Of a stretch of 64,000 nt of DNA, positions 21,566 through 33,457 are shown one piece after another. A program made the position numbers and the translations under genes. How positions within the stretch are numbered: position 1 is the first letter of the stretch; every line of letters starts with the position of its first letter. Source of the stretch: Lichina pygmaea (Eukaryota > Ascomycota > Lichinomycetes > Lichinales > Lichinaceae). The notes under the pieces are model-generated. The model ran no database searches. It was not told the DNA's origin and saw only the letters and a list, made by a program, of their open reading frames with translations. The stretch is taken from contig OY730172.1 of the NCBI GenBank assembly GCA_963422465.1, positions 1,860,001-1,924,000 on the forward strand, given 5' to 3'.

Positions 21566-24500
21566 AGTTCTCGGTTGGTTCCCACGAATTCTCCTCTTCG
21601 TCAAATCCTAACCACTTCACCAGGTACTCGATTTTCCGTCCGCTTCTCCGACTGTCTAGGATCCTTTCGACATCGTACTCTTCTTCGTCGTCCTCGAAGT
21701 GCCATTCTGTTTCGATTGTTGCGTTGCTGGGTGCTGGCTCGAGCAGCGAGACATGGAATACTCGGTGTATCCGTGCCTTTTTTGGCAGTCTCAGTCGGTA
21801 GTTGACTTCTCCAGTGCGCTTCTCAATCTCAAACAGTCCGATTCGTACATGATCCAGCTTTTTGCTCGGTCGCTTCGAGCGCAGGTTTTTTGTTGACAAA
21901 TAGACCTTATCCCCCCTCTCCAGGGTTGGTCCCTTCAACCTTTTGCTGTTTAGGCGGTGGCTTGTTGTCTTTTGTGTGGATTCAATTGCAGTCTTCATTT
22001 CCTCATGCATAGCAGTGAGTTTTTCGATGTTTGTTGAAGTGCCACTTCCAGCCGCCATCGCTTCCCAGCGGGGGTTTCTGCCGTAGTTCGCAAAGAACAG
22101 CGTCATGCCTGTCACGCTGTGTTGTTGATCGTTGTACGCAAACTGAGCCATTGGTAGCAGTTCTACCCAATCGTCCTGTCGGTGGTTGATGTAGTGGTGT
22201 AGGTACTGTTCCATCGTCTGGTTTGTTCTCTCAGTTTGTCTGTCTGTTTGTGGATGGTAGGCAGTAGACATCCTTGTGTCTATCCCTAGCTGTCTTGTCC
22301 ACGTGTTCCAGAATTTCGAGGTGAAGAGTTTGTCTTGATCCGAGATAATCTTCGTGGGTAGCCCTCGCTGGCTAACCAATTCTTTGAGCAGGACATTGGC
22401 GAGTTCGCTCGCTGTTCCTGTCTCTCGCCACGGGATCAGGTGAGCGTATTTGGTGAGTTTGTCAACAACCACCAAGATACTGTCATATTTCACCTTTGTT
22501 ACCAGGTCCTCTGACCTCGGCAGCTTCACCACAAAATCCATTGTGATAGTATCCCAAGCCGCTTCTGGGAGGTCCATTTGTTGACTCTCTCCATAGGGTT
22601 TGTGGCGTGACGGTTTGTTTTTCGCACACTCTTCGCAGTTGCGAATAAATTCCGTCACTTTCCGCTTCATTCCGTTGAAGTGGTAACGTCTCCGGATCTT
22701 TTCCAGGGTCTTGTCTCGCCCAGGATGTCCGTGTAGAGGTCCATCGTGATGTTGTCGAATCACGTCCTCTTGTGCGCTCTCTGGCACTTCTTCCTTGTTC
22801 GTGGCCGCAACGTTGTGGCCTAGGGTCAGGAGTGCACCCATTTCTTCAGTTTTCGCTAACTGAGGTTGAGCATAGACCAGAGTTTGTCCTTTTGTCACTA
22901 GGATTGGGCGCTCTTCTGTCGTGTCGTCTGTCGTCATATCAGGCCGTCTGCTGAGCGCGTCCGCTCGTGTGTTTTCTGATCCTTTTCGATAGAAGATCTG
23001 GAAGTTGTATGAAGCTAAAAGCTCTGCCCATCGGACTTGTCGTCTGTTTAGCTTCTTCGTCGTCGTGAAGTAAGCCAAATTCTTGTGGTCTGAGTACACG
23101 TCCACTGTGTACTTTGCTCCTTCCAGGTAAGGTCTCCACTCCTGGAATGCGTCGACAATCGCTAACAACTTCTTGTCATGAACATCGTACCTGAGTTCTG
23201 GGCCAGAGAACTTTCTCGATCGGTATGCGACAGGGTGTAGGCGGTTTTCGGCGTCTGGTTGACACAAGCAAGATCCAAGTGCTTGGTCCGAGGCATCTGT
23301 CTCCATGATGATCCGCCGTCCAGGATCAAATGATGCCAGTATGGGTGCGGAGGTGAACTTCTCTTTCAGCTCCTGGAACGCTCTCTCTTGGCTGTTCCCC
23401 CATGTGAAGGTTTCTTCCTTCTTTGTTAGTTCAGTCAAGGGTGCTGCTGTCCTCGAGTACTCCTTGATGAATCGTCGGTAGAAGTTCGCAAATCCCAGGA
23501 AGGATTGGACTTCTTTGAGGTTTTTGGGTGTTGGCCAGTCTCGTACTGCCGTGATCTTTGTATCGTCCATACAGATTCCTTCCGTCGTCAGGATCGATCC
23601 CAAATATTCCACTTCTTTCACGTGGAAGACGCTCTTATCAAGGCGTAACCTCATTCCTGCTTCTTGGAGCGCATGTAGGATCTTCTTGACATGCTGTTTG
23701 TGCTCCTCCAGGGTTCCATTGGTGTAAACCAAGACATCGTCGATATAAGCGGTAACAAATATATCCAGGTATTGTCGGAGGATGGTGTTAATGAGCGATT
23801 GGAACGTCGCCGGTGCATTCGTAAGGCCGAATGGCATAACGGTATACTCGTAATGCCCGTACCTCGTACGAAAGGCTGTCTTCCATTCTTCGCCATCTTT
23901 CATCCTAACCAGGTTGAAAGCGCCTCGGATGTCGAATTTGGTAAACCACTTGGCTCCTTGGATTCAGTCCTGGATTTCCGATATTAACGGTAGCGGGTAG
24001 CGATTCTTAATCGTGATCGCATTGAGCTGCCGGTAGTCGACACACAGTCGTAATTTGCCGTCTTTCTTTGGCACAAACAATATCGGGTATCCGGCCGGTG
24101 ATGTTGAAGGTCTTATGAACCCTTTCGCTAGGTTCTCGTCCAGGTAATCTCTTAAGGCCTCAAGCTCCTTTGCTGATAGAGCGTAAATAGGGCCATGTGT
24201 GGGTTTCTTTCTGTCTTCCAGCGGAATTTCGTGATCCCACTCTTGGTGTTCTGGTAGCGTCGCGACCGCTTCCTCACCAAACATCTCCTGGTAGTCTTTA
24301 TACTCACTTGGCAGCTGCGGTGCCTGAGTCTCGCCCACGGCGTCATGCGTGGTGCAAAGTTGATGGTTTCGGGGCTTCATCCAAGCCACATAGGCTCGCC
24401 CTCGCCGGTGGTGCTTCTTCCACCCTGCATATGAGATCTCTTTGATTCTCACTTTCTCTGGCTCTGCTCGAGTTGCCAGACTCCTCTTCGGAAAGACTAG

Positions 24501-24989
24501 GTGCCTTCTTTTCCAGTCGATCCTTGGGTTTTGACTTTCCAACCACGGAAGACCCAATATAACTTCATGTGGTATCTGGACCAAGTCGAATTCTTCTGAT
24601 CCAATTGTCGTACCGTCGACACACAGTCGTAGGTTCTTGGTCTCCTTCGTCACTCGTCCTTGGTCGTTGGAGAGTGGTGTCCCGTCCACTACCGTTAGTT
24701 GGTATGGATTCCTCTTTTCCTGAGTCGGGATCTTGTGCTTCCTGGCAAAACTTTCTGACATGAAGTTGCCAGTAGCTCCAGAGTCGATCATGGCGTTTGT
24801 CAGATGCCCGTTGACTCTCATCTTGATGCGAAAATGCGGACTGCAGGCTGTCGCGTCAAGGCTCTGCTCAACCCCTTCTCTCCGGAGTGTTGTCTTGCCT
24901 GCTTTTCCGACTCCGGATTTGAAGAGCACTGCTAGTTTTTTGAACAACCAAGGCCCTGAGCCTGGTGTTCTGCCGCGTGTCTTTCGCAT
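21402..24989 (-). pseudogene. Gypsy element 2 pol, one TGA
   Basis: A continuous frame with a single TGA at 23964-23966, in place of the Arg of a D-R-IQGAKWFTKFD RT motif. Protease has [14 protein letters not shown] has [31 protein letters not shown] and AYIDDVLVY. RNase H has METDASDQALGSCL. Integrase shows the HHCC region (HPGRDKT, CEECAKNK), TMDFVVKLP and IISDQDKLFTSKFW. The C-terminus is a chromodomain (ILDSRRSGRKIEYLVKWLGF, then ENSWEP), which targets chromatin marks in this group. Pol is in the -1 frame relative to gag and overlaps it by 58 nt. Confidence 0.92.
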
Positions 24990-26476
24990 TTTTCAGTGAA
25001 GCATAGCTCCCATGCGTCTTCTCCGCAATCATCGCGTTCTTTCCCTTGCTGGCTTAGCTGGTGCTTGATGCTCCAGGCTTTCTTGTGGTACTCTGGGCCA
25101 GGGAAGTGGTGCCTTCTCCTTTTCTCTAGGAGATGTTCCTTGCAGTGGTGGTCCTCACATCCTTTCCAATAAGGACGTCTGCAGGCTGGTGTCGTAGCCT
25201 GGTGATAGTCCACTTGCGCTGCGATGTCTCGGGGCTGTGAGATGCTGATGGTGTCGTCCACCCATCGCGTCACTCTTGCTTCGCCGTCCTCCGACAAGGT
25301 CGCATCCTGTCGTCGGAGTAGTGGTGTCTCGGGAACTGGTGGCATGCCGGTTATGTCAATCTCGTAGTCTGTTGTGTCAAATTCGGAGATCAGGTCATCC
25401 TCCCAATGAACCTTATCGATCTGGTCTTGGATTGTGTGCAGGTCCTCCAGTGACCTCTGCAGATCGTTCTCCAGTCTTTCGATGTGCTGTCTGAGATTGT
25501 CCTCCTGTCCGAGGAGTGTTGCTTCTGACCGGTTCATGGGTAGCGTGCCTCTGGGAGCCCTCGGTGGCTCCTGAATGCCCTTGCCTTTCCAGGCACCGGT
25601 GGCATTCAACTGCTTACCCTTGCCTTCTTTCTTCTTCTTGCTTTGGCAGTTGGCTGCGAGGTGTCCTACCTTCTGGCAATTGTAACACTTCCGTGTTTCT
25701 TTCTTCTTTGTTGCCTGTGGTGTTGTTGCATCGATCTCCATGGGTGTCAAGCCGTACTTGTCTTGTGCTGGCGCTGTCTTTTTGCCCCATGGCCTTGCAT
25801 GCTTGCCTCGCTTCTCGAGTTCTCGTTCAAACTGTCGGTCGTCGATGCGTACCGCTGTGTCGATCATATCCTCGAGGTCGGTGGGTCAGTCTCCTCGTGC
25901 GATGTCATCCTTGACTCGTTCCTTGAGAGCTTGGTAGAATAGTGCCGTCAAGGCACTGTCTCCCCATTGCGTCCTCACTGACAACTGTTGGAACTTCGCC
26001 GCGAAGTCTGATGCTGACCCTGTCTGCCGTAGTGCTTGGAGCTTTCGTTCCGCATCTCGTTCTTCATCAATGACCCCGAAGGTCTTCTTCATCTGGGTCT
26101 TGAAGGTAGAGAATCTCCCAATGATCTGCCGTGTCGTGGTCTCCATACTAGAGGGATCTTCCTTGTTGTTGAGGAAGTCTCGTAGGTAGACATTAAACCA
26201 GGCAAATGTCGGTCCGTCCAGGTAGGAAGCTGCGAACAGCACCTTCTCCTGTTCCGTAGGGAATTGTGCGGCGTTGAATCCGTAGTAAAGCTCAAGCTGA
26301 GAGAAGAATAATTCCAATCCCCCTCGTGATCCATCGTACCTCTTCGGCGTACCTACCTTCAACGGCTTTGGAGGTAAGGTGAGGGTGGTAGGGACAGGTG
26401 GTTCCTGGGCTTGCGCCTGAGGCGCAGCCCGAGGTTGGCCTGCCTGCGAAGGGGTAGGGCTGCGTGGATCTGCCAT
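24932..26476 (-). pseudogene. Gypsy element 2 gag, one TGA
   Basis: Starts MADPRSPTPSQAGQP at 26476. Capsid-like part: KRYDGSRGGLELFFSQLELY, FAASYLDGPTFAWFN. TGA at 25886-25888 (GGA GAC TGA CCC), after which the same frame continues. A knuckle CYNCQKVGHLAANC follows, then Cys/His-rich sequence near the end (CEDHHCKEHLLEKRRRHH), similar in layout to element 1 gag. The C-terminus overlaps pol, which suggests -1 programmed frameshifting; I could not define the slip site. Confidence 0.88.
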
Positions 26477-26514
26477 CGTATTGAGCCGGTGTCCTATGTG
26501 TTAGAGGCTGAAAC

Positions 26515-26953
26515 TGTTAAGGGCCAGTCCACGTTCACACAGAATGTGGGTGGTCCTGTCTTCGACCGAGGAGGGCAGGGACTCAATAGATGAATAGCAA
26601 GTGGGGTAACTCTCTTGCTATTGTCGCTTGTAATGTGCGTTCAGCCTGGAGAGCTAATCCCTCCGGGCTCTTTGGGGGTCTTTATACAGATGCCCCAAGG
26701 GGGGGGGTCTCCTCGAGGGGTATCATCCTTTTGCGTGGACGAGCTCCTCGCTTAGCTCCTGCTCGTCCACCGGACGAGCTCCTCGCTTAGCTCCTGCTCG
26801 TCCACCGGACGAGCTCCTCGCTTAGCTCCTGCTCGTCCACCGGACGAGCTCCTCGCTTAGCTCTTGCTCGTCCACCGGATCAGTCGGATGTTGTTCCGCA
26901 TGACTCACACCTCTCCCTCGCTTACCTGGGCTGTTCCGGCCTAGGCCTTAACA
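26515..26953 (-). repeat. 5' LTR of gypsy element 2
   Basis: 439 bp, near-identical to the left LTR, with the same four 35-bp hairpin units. The differences I found are single-base transitions (cgctcg/cgcttg, gacaag/gacgag, atcggt/atcagt). Confidence 0.92.
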
Positions 26954-27492
26954 AAAAGCCACACAAAAACAATCTGAAGCTCTACAAAGAGTTACAGAAA
27001 GCTGAGGCAAGTCTGCTACTGCAAATCAGGACTGGAAGAATTGGTCTGGCAAGTTTTCTTTTCAGAGCTGGAGTTCCTGACTTCCCTACCCCACTATGTG
27101 TGTGTGGCCAAGCAGAAGAAACTGCAAAACATATCACCTCTTCATGCTCTCTTTATTTAAGACAAAGACAACAAGTTTTTCTTAATCCCCAAGACTTCAC
27201 CATTATTATTTCAAACTCAGAGCTACTACAGAAGTTCTTGTACTGGTTTATGTCTTTGAAAAGACTAAACCAGTTTAATCTAGCTTTCAAACTCCACTGT
27301 TCCCAATCCAATACCTAGATTCTCTTCTCTTACCAGAAACTTCAAGATTCCTTTTGTTACATTCCCTAGTCACACCCTGCCTTCAGTTTTTATCCCTTCA
27401 AAGGTTTTCTGAAGGAGTTCACTATTAGCTAGAAGATCTGCATGGCTGTAAAGCTACTACCAGTGTAAGAATCAAATAAAATAAAATAAAAT

Positions 27493-27698
27493 ACTTTCCA
27501 TCCCAGAGTTTTGGGAGAAGATTGCTTTTTTTGTTTCCTCCAGGTTCTCTGGCTTGAAGTCTTTTGTCTACACCCTATGGACTAGCACTGGAAAGATTCT
27601 GGGTGATATCTTGGCCTCTACTGTAAAGACAGCTGGGATCCAGTTCTTGTTTTCCTCTAGCTAAGTCTTGGCTTGAGGAGTTTCCAGAGAGAATATAA
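27493..27698. other. Spacer between inverted LINE copies
   Basis: About 205 bp between the two LINE tails. Some frames look faintly like retroelement coding (WIPAVFTVEAKI on the minus strand), but I cannot name it. It forms the loop of a large palindrome made by the flanking LINEs. Confidence 0.4.
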
Positions 27699-30600
27699 TT
27701 TTATTTTATTTTATTTTATTTGATTCTTACACTGGTAGTAGCTTTACAGCCATGCAGATCTTCTAGCTAATAGTGAACTCCTTCAGAAAACCTTTGAAGG
27801 GATAAAAACTGAAGGCAGGGTGTGACTAGGGAATGTAACAAAAGGAATCTTGAAGTTTCTGGTAAGAGAAGAGAATCTAGGTATTGGATTGGGAACAGTG
27901 GAGTTTGAAAGCTAGATTAAACTGGTTTAGTCTTTTCAAAGACATAAACCAGTACAAGAACTTCTGTAGTAGCTCTGAGTTTGAAATAATAGTGGTGAAG
28001 TCTTGGGGATTAAGAAAAACTTGTTGTCTTTGTCTTAAATAAAGAGAGCATGAAGAGGTGATATGTTTTGCAGTTTCTTCTGCTTGGCCACACACACATA
28101 GTGGGGTAGGGAAATCAGAAACTCCAGCTCTGAAAAGAAAACTTGCCAGACCAATTCTTCCAGTCCTGATTTGCAGTAGCAGACTTGCCTCAGCTTTCTG
28201 TAACTCTTTGTAGAGCTTCAGATTGTTTTTGTGTGGCTTTTGACAGAAAGTCTGCCAGCCTGGATAGCTTCTTCTTTTCTTCTCTTCCCATTGGTCTTCC
28301 CACTCTTTAGTAAAGAGCTTTTGTAGTTCTTTCTTTGAACTAGCCTGGTTAGTAGTTATTTGACTTAACCAAGTGAATTTCCACTTAGGAGAGATAGTTG
28401 GGGATTCCTTTAAAGCTTTCTTCAAGAGAGAGACATAGCTGGAAATAGTGGAAAAGATACTGTCAAGAAAGTATTTGAGAGGGGAGTTTTGAATAGAAGA
28501 AAGAAAACAGGCAGTGTGAAATTTAAAGTATAGGTCTAGAGGTAGAAGAAAAAGCTCACTCTCTAATAGAAAAGAAGGAGTGGCTTTGAAAGCACCCCCA
28601 ATAAGTCTTAGGCATCTGTTTTGAAATGAAACAAGAGAAGAGATATTGGAGGATTTTCTTAGAGGGTTAAACCAGATCCCCACTGCATAGCTCAGTAGAG
28701 ATCTCAGTATAGCAGTGTACACCAGACGTGATGTGTGAACTGGAAAGCCCCAAGTAGAATAGGAAGTTCTAGAAAGAGAAGAGAGTGCTTTCTGTACTTT
28801 TTGAAGAATAATCCTCTGGTGTTTGTGCCAGTGGAGCTTTACATCTAGGTACACTCCAAGTACTCACACTTCTTCTTTTGGTTTGAGAATCACATTCCCC
28901 AGTCTGAGCTTGAGCTGAAGATTGTCTGATCTTCTTCTGGAAAAATGAAGTATTTCATATTTCTCAGGAGAGAAGACTATTCCATGTCTTGCAGCCCATG
29001 ATAGACATTTGAGGTGTGTGTTCTTTAACTTCAGAAGGTTACTTTTCAAGGAGTGACCAAAAGCAAGCAGATTTGTATCATCTGCAAACCCCAGGGCAGA
29101 TACACCAGAAGAGGGAGTATGCACAGTCTCATGCAATTCAGAAATGTAGAATAGAAAAAGAATAGGGGATAATGGAGAACCTTGAGGAACTCCACAATGA
29201 ATAGGAATTGAACAAGACTCAGAATCATCAAAGACAAGAGTGGTAGAGCGCTTATCACAGAAGGAGTAGATCCAGGAAGCTAGCCAGGCAGGTATTCCTT
29301 TTCTTTTCAGAATTTGCTGTAGTATCTTGGGGAGAACTCTGTCATAGGCTCCTGAGATATCCAGTGAGAGTAGGGATGCAACCATGCCTTCCTTCCAGAC
29401 TTTTTCCACTTGGGAGGTTAGAAGGAAAAGTGCTGCTTCTGTGGATCTTCCTTTCCTAAAGCCCATCTGGATATCTGGCAATAGTCCAGCTTCTTCTGCT
29501 ATCTTGCTTAGTCTGGCTGCAGCAATAGCTTCCATCAGCTTGCCTGTTGTGTTTAGCAGAGCTATAGGGCGCCAGGCTTTAGCTTGATTGTAGGTTCCCT
29601 TGCCAGGTTTCCTCAAGCAGACTGTTTTTGCACTCTTAAATCTTTCAGGGAAGTACTCCAGTTTCCAGCATGTTGAAGTCAGAATAGCTAGAGCTTGGCA
29701 GAACCTAGGCCCCAGAGCTCTCAGAAATCCATTTGGCAGCTTATCTCTCCCTCCTGCTGTGAAAGGTTTCTTCTTGGCCAGAATTTGCTCCACTTCTTCA
29801 CATGTTACCTCCTGGGAGAGCTGTATCTCAGAGATAGTCTGGGAGCTTTCTGAGCCTGGTTCTGGAACTAGAGCTTTTGGAAAGAACTGCTGTGAGAAGG
29901 CTTTAGTCTTTTCCTCAAAGGTTTTGGCTATTCCTTCTTGTGTTTCCAGGTCAGGAACCAGAGGAAGATCAGGAGTCTTGTTGGCTTTGGACTTTCCCCA
30001 CTTTGCAAGCTTCCAGAACTTTGAAGAGCTGGCCAGCTCATGGATTTGGTGTCTGAAAGTGTTCTGTTTTCCATCTCTGACTGCCTTTTTCTTGAGCTTA
30101 GTTGCTTGCTCAAGTTCCTCTTGACTTGCTTGCCTTTTTTGCACTTTTCTTCTTACTCTTCTTTCCTCTTTAACCTTGTTTTGGATCTCTTGATTCCACC
30201 AGGGAACTGAGTGGCCAGATTGCTTCTGGAGCTGTGTGGATTTGCTTGCTATTTCTTGGAGAAAGTTGTCAAGATACTCCAAGTACTCATCCACTTCATA
30301 TTTGTCTTGGAAGTGGAAGGGCAGGTGTAGCTTCTCACACTCTACTCTTGCAAGGTTTGAGTCCAGTGTTCTCCAGTTTCTTTCTGGTTTCCAGATTTTC
30401 CTTGGAGGATCCAGGTCCAGGCAGGTTAGTACAGGTCTGTGGTCAGACCCATGAAAGAACTGAAGAGCCACTTTAGAGAAAATCAGAGAGTTAGAAAGAG
30501 AAGAAGAAATAAAAGACAGATCAATAGCAGAACATGGTTTTTCAGAAAGAGATCTTGCTCTGGTAGGGGTGAAAGGTGCAATAGCTAAATCCAGATTTAA

Positions 30601-30730
30601 ATCTTTCATTAGGTCTTGAAACTTGTTTGCAGTCTCAGAGTACAGTCTTCTTTTCTTTGACCAGTCTGGGTGGTGAAGATTTGAGTCTGTGAGAAGAATA
30701 TGTTGTCCTTGTTCTTGTAAAGTATTTTGG
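27699..30730 (-). mobile_element. Tad1-like LINE, minus copy, 5' truncated
   Basis: Tail of attttattttatt units at about 27699-27722, reading leftwards out of the element; coding runs from 30730 to 27877. Homology with the plus-strand LINE stops at about 30730 (tattttgg, then unrelated ccacagtcg), inside the endonuclease. No gypsy insertion in this copy. Confidence 0.9.
27877..30609 (-). pseudogene. LINE ORF2 of minus copy (partial endonuclease, RT)
   Basis: 30609-28864 encodes the end of the endonuclease (GSDHRPVLT) and the whole RT including GFADDTNL. A TGA at 28864-28866 follows EEV; the frame continues as VYLDVKLHWHKHQ to the C-terminal knuckle CVCGQAEETAKHITSSC and a terminal stop at 27877. 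The two TAA stops of the plus-strand copy are absent here (Glu and Gln instead). Few amino acids differ from the plus copy (for example CDKR for CDKC, EILH for EILY). Confidence 0.88.
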
Positions 30731-32012
30731 CCACAGTCGTACTATGCCAGAACATAGTGTAGAGTTGGCACCCCCCCACAGGGTCTCTACCACGCTTTCC
30801 CACAGTCCCGAGGTCTCTTGCACTCCGCCGTACGTGCTCACCCCTGGGATCCTGCTTCGGAGCGCTGGGTCACCAGCCCAGAGCCCACGCTCCAACTGTA
30901 GTTTGCTCCCTGAGCTCGTCGTTTGCAGCCTAAGCCTGCACTCCGTACGAACCGGCATGCGCATCCGTCCTCTCGGGCCATATAGACAGTCTCGTAGTAG
31001 GCCCAGGCCCTACCTCCGTCACTGCCATTATATGCTACGCCTCGCAGTTGTTAACTGTTTCGCGTTACCTTCGCAGATCTCTCGTACGAAGGCCGACCAT
31101 GCCTCGCAGGCCTTACGGACCCTGCAGGCCGTGCCAGCACCTGCAGGGCCGCCTTTCCAGCCCACTAACCAAGTAGGGAGGAGTTCTCCTTGGTCCGCTG
31201 TCGCCTGTGGGGCCCCGGTTGCACCTGTTGGCCCACTGGATAACCCAGTCCCCTGGCCCCAGATTGTGGATCGTACGAAGAGACTTCGTGGCAAGGCCTT
31301 AGGCAAAACTATCAAGCCAGCACTTTGGCTATCACACGGCCCTTAGGCACTGGAGTGGCGACGTCTCCTCGTACGACCACTCTCCTTCTTTAACAGGTGG
31401 TCCGCGTTCGATTAACAACGCCGCGGTGCCAAGGCCACTCCCCCTCTAGCAGATCCTCACGCGTTAGCTGGAGACTCTGCTAGGAGGGTGACGTGACGAG
31501 AACTCCTCTCGACTACTCCAGAGGTGCCCTATCAGACGCCTAGACTTCACATCCACCAGCTGTGGGGCTGGCTTCGGGCCGTAGCGTACACGGTAGTCAT
31601 CTGTCGGGTGGTTTTCATCTCCCAAGCTTGGTCGCAGTCCTCTGTTCTGCTGTAGCTGTTTCACGGGGGCGTCCAGGGTGCCTGCGCGACACCTCCGGTG
31701 GCCCGTCGCTCCGCAACACCAGCAGCTCGACCGGTGACTCGATTAGCTCTCGGTGCAGCGACTACGAGCAGCCTGGGAAGCCGCCCGCCATCGACTGCCC
31801 CGAGGTTCCCAGCCTGCACCACGTGGAGGTTCGAGTCGTTGCAGGCCTGGGCTCGCCATGCTTGATGCATATGCGCACTGTCGAGCAACCCCTGGTCGGT
31901 CTCGACAGTCACGTGACTCTCTCCCGTGTCGTGCTGTTTGGTACTCCCAATCAGTATCCTGTCTGCTGCTTGTGTGAGTATAAAGAACCGTGTTCCTCCT
32001 GGGTCGTAACAT
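30731..32012. repeat. LTR-like debris related to gypsy LTR family 1
   Basis: The right end (about 31890-32011) shares gtctcgacagtcacgtgac, a TATAAA (31979-31984) and the terminus ctgggtcgtaaca with the LTRs at 10.4 and 16.3 kb, so it is a diverged relative. I could not find the left border or a target duplication. The GC-rich stretch 30740-31880 carries no gene I recognise. Confidence 0.5.
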
Positions 32013-32170
32013 GAGAGCCGGGTTGGAGGCAACAGAGCTCTCTCTAGGGTTTTAGCATAGCGGTGTGGCAGGTACGGAGAAGAAGGCAGTCCTGTGGGCT
32101 CTAGGAGGCACTACTAGGGATGTTGGGACTGAGTCGGGGCAGGGCCAGAAGTGCCTGCAGTGGATGTGTA
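32013..32170. repeat. Direct repeat copy 1 (158 bp)
   Basis: Shared with 33458-33613: ggaggcaacagagctctctc through to cctgcagtggatgtgta, with a handful of substitutions. Could be the LTRs or ends of a small non-autonomous element. Confidence 0.75.
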
Positions 32171-33457
32171 GGTTCATTGATCACTGAGGATTCTAATCCT
32201 CAGCAAGAAGCTGCTAAGTAGAGCTGCTAAGCTAAGCAGCTGACTAAGTGCTGTCAGGTGACGTGGGGTGGCTCGGTCACTTGTGACACTGCCATCTCCC
32301 CCCTCCAACGTCGTCCCGACGTTGCAATAGCCTCTGCTATAGCCTCACTATAGCTCTTCTTAGTAGGTCACTCCTAATCCTGCCCGCCTAGCTAGAGTTT
32401 ACCTCTAGCTAGACTATTCTCCGCGCAAAGCACCACAAGAGCTATAGCTCTCAAATTGGGTTGAGCACGGAACAGTCAGCGACGTAGTCGCTTTTGCTGA
32501 CTAGGTAGTTGTGGCTTCCAGCCTAGCAACTTCTTTGCGACTAGGCTCTGAAGGTACTGTGTCGACTTGCAGGTAAGTCTCAGCCTCCAGCCTCTTGACT
32601 TCCTGTTGCTTGCTGATAGGGTAGCCTTCAGTGACAACAGGGTTCCGAAGGGCACCACAGTATCACAGCTATCCCACTGTGCTAGCGGTAGCTACGGTAG
32701 TCTTTCAGCTTTGGTCTTTCCTCGCGGTGAATAGCCAAGTCGCTGTTCAGCATGCACTCAGACAATTCTATCGGGGTTTCGGCTTCCCCTTCCCTAGGGT
32801 CAGTCTGTCCTAGACGTCTCCGCCATGGAAGTGTCGGGTTGCCAGCAGTCCCCAGTACCCTGAGTACTCGCACCTAGCCTGCCTGCCTCGCCCCCGCAGG
32901 GCGTGAGAGCAGCTCCTTGAAGGCACCCGCGCGCCTGTGGCGCACCGTCGGACTGGAGCTTCATAGAGCCGCCTAAGTCCTCGGAGTCCGCCTGCTTTGC
33001 AGCGCGGCCCCTTGGACGGTGCCCACACGGCTGCGGCGTGCGTTGCTGGTGCTCATCTCACTTCAGTTTGTATCGGGTACGCATTCGGCTTAGCGTATTT
33101 CTCGAGATTTGCAGCGTTTGCGGTGGGCGCTCAGCGCAGTTTTGGTGCGCTTTTGCAGTGGCTTCGGTGCGCCTTTGTGGCGGCTTTTGTTGAGGCATCA
33201 TGGCGATTTTCGTAGAAGGCTTTTTGGTAGACTGCTTCTCTGCACCTTTGCGGTGGCTCTGGGATGCCAGTGCACTTTGGCTAGTAGTCATCTAGCTGAG
33301 AACTTGCAGTAGGATCTTGTTAGCCTAGTGCATCTTAATCAGAATCACAATAGGGTGATAGTTCTCTTCTTCTTCTTCTCTCCTGCCGGACTGCCTCCCT
33401 TCCTGGGGTAGAGTGATCAATATTGTAAGAGGGCGGAGGCCTGGCGGTGCCTGGTCG
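32171..33457. other. Interior between direct repeats
   Basis: No open frame with recognisable content. Contains cctccaacgtcgtcccgacgttg near 32310, a compact inverted repeat (aacgtcg/cgacgtt), and CT-rich stretches near 33365-33405. May be the body of a non-autonomous retroelement. Confidence 0.35.

Larger units (their letters stand above)
20493..26953 (-). mobile_element. Ty3/gypsy chromovirus 2, full length, young
   Basis: Two 439-bp LTRs (20493-20931 and 26515-26953) that I read as differing at about three positions, and a target duplication aaaag (20488-20492 and 26954-26958). It is inserted in the C-terminal coding part of the plus-strand LINE, whose frame resumes exactly after it. Gag and pol are on the minus strand and an extra ORF is on the plus strand near the left LTR. 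Only one TGA interrupts each of gag and pol, so this copy is less decayed than element 1. Confidence 0.95.
17686..27492 (+). mobile_element. Tad1-like LINE, interrupted by gypsy element 2
   Basis: LINE sequence runs 17686-20492, resumes at 26959 after the nested gypsy element, and ends with a tail of taaaa units at about 27470-27492. It lacks ORF1 and begins within the endonuclease (SALQEVDIIALQEPWKN). It matches the minus-strand LINE at 27699-30730 almost base for base over the shared 3 kb. Confidence 0.9.

Noticed and set aside
20488-26958. In-frame TGA codons taken as selenocysteine sites
   Set aside because: Fungi of this group are not known to use selenocysteine, the affected positions are Arg in the families, and host genes here end with TGA.
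18605-30476. 174- and 80-residue ORFs antisense to the LINE RT (18605-19129, 18253-18495, 29600-30124, 30234-30476)
   Set aside because: They lie within coding sequence of opposite strand, are identical in both LINE copies simply because the LINEs are, and show no domain.
9357-31990. CRISPR-like arrays in the LTR repeats
   Set aside because: Units are contiguous or without unique spacers, in a eukaryotic retroelement LTR.
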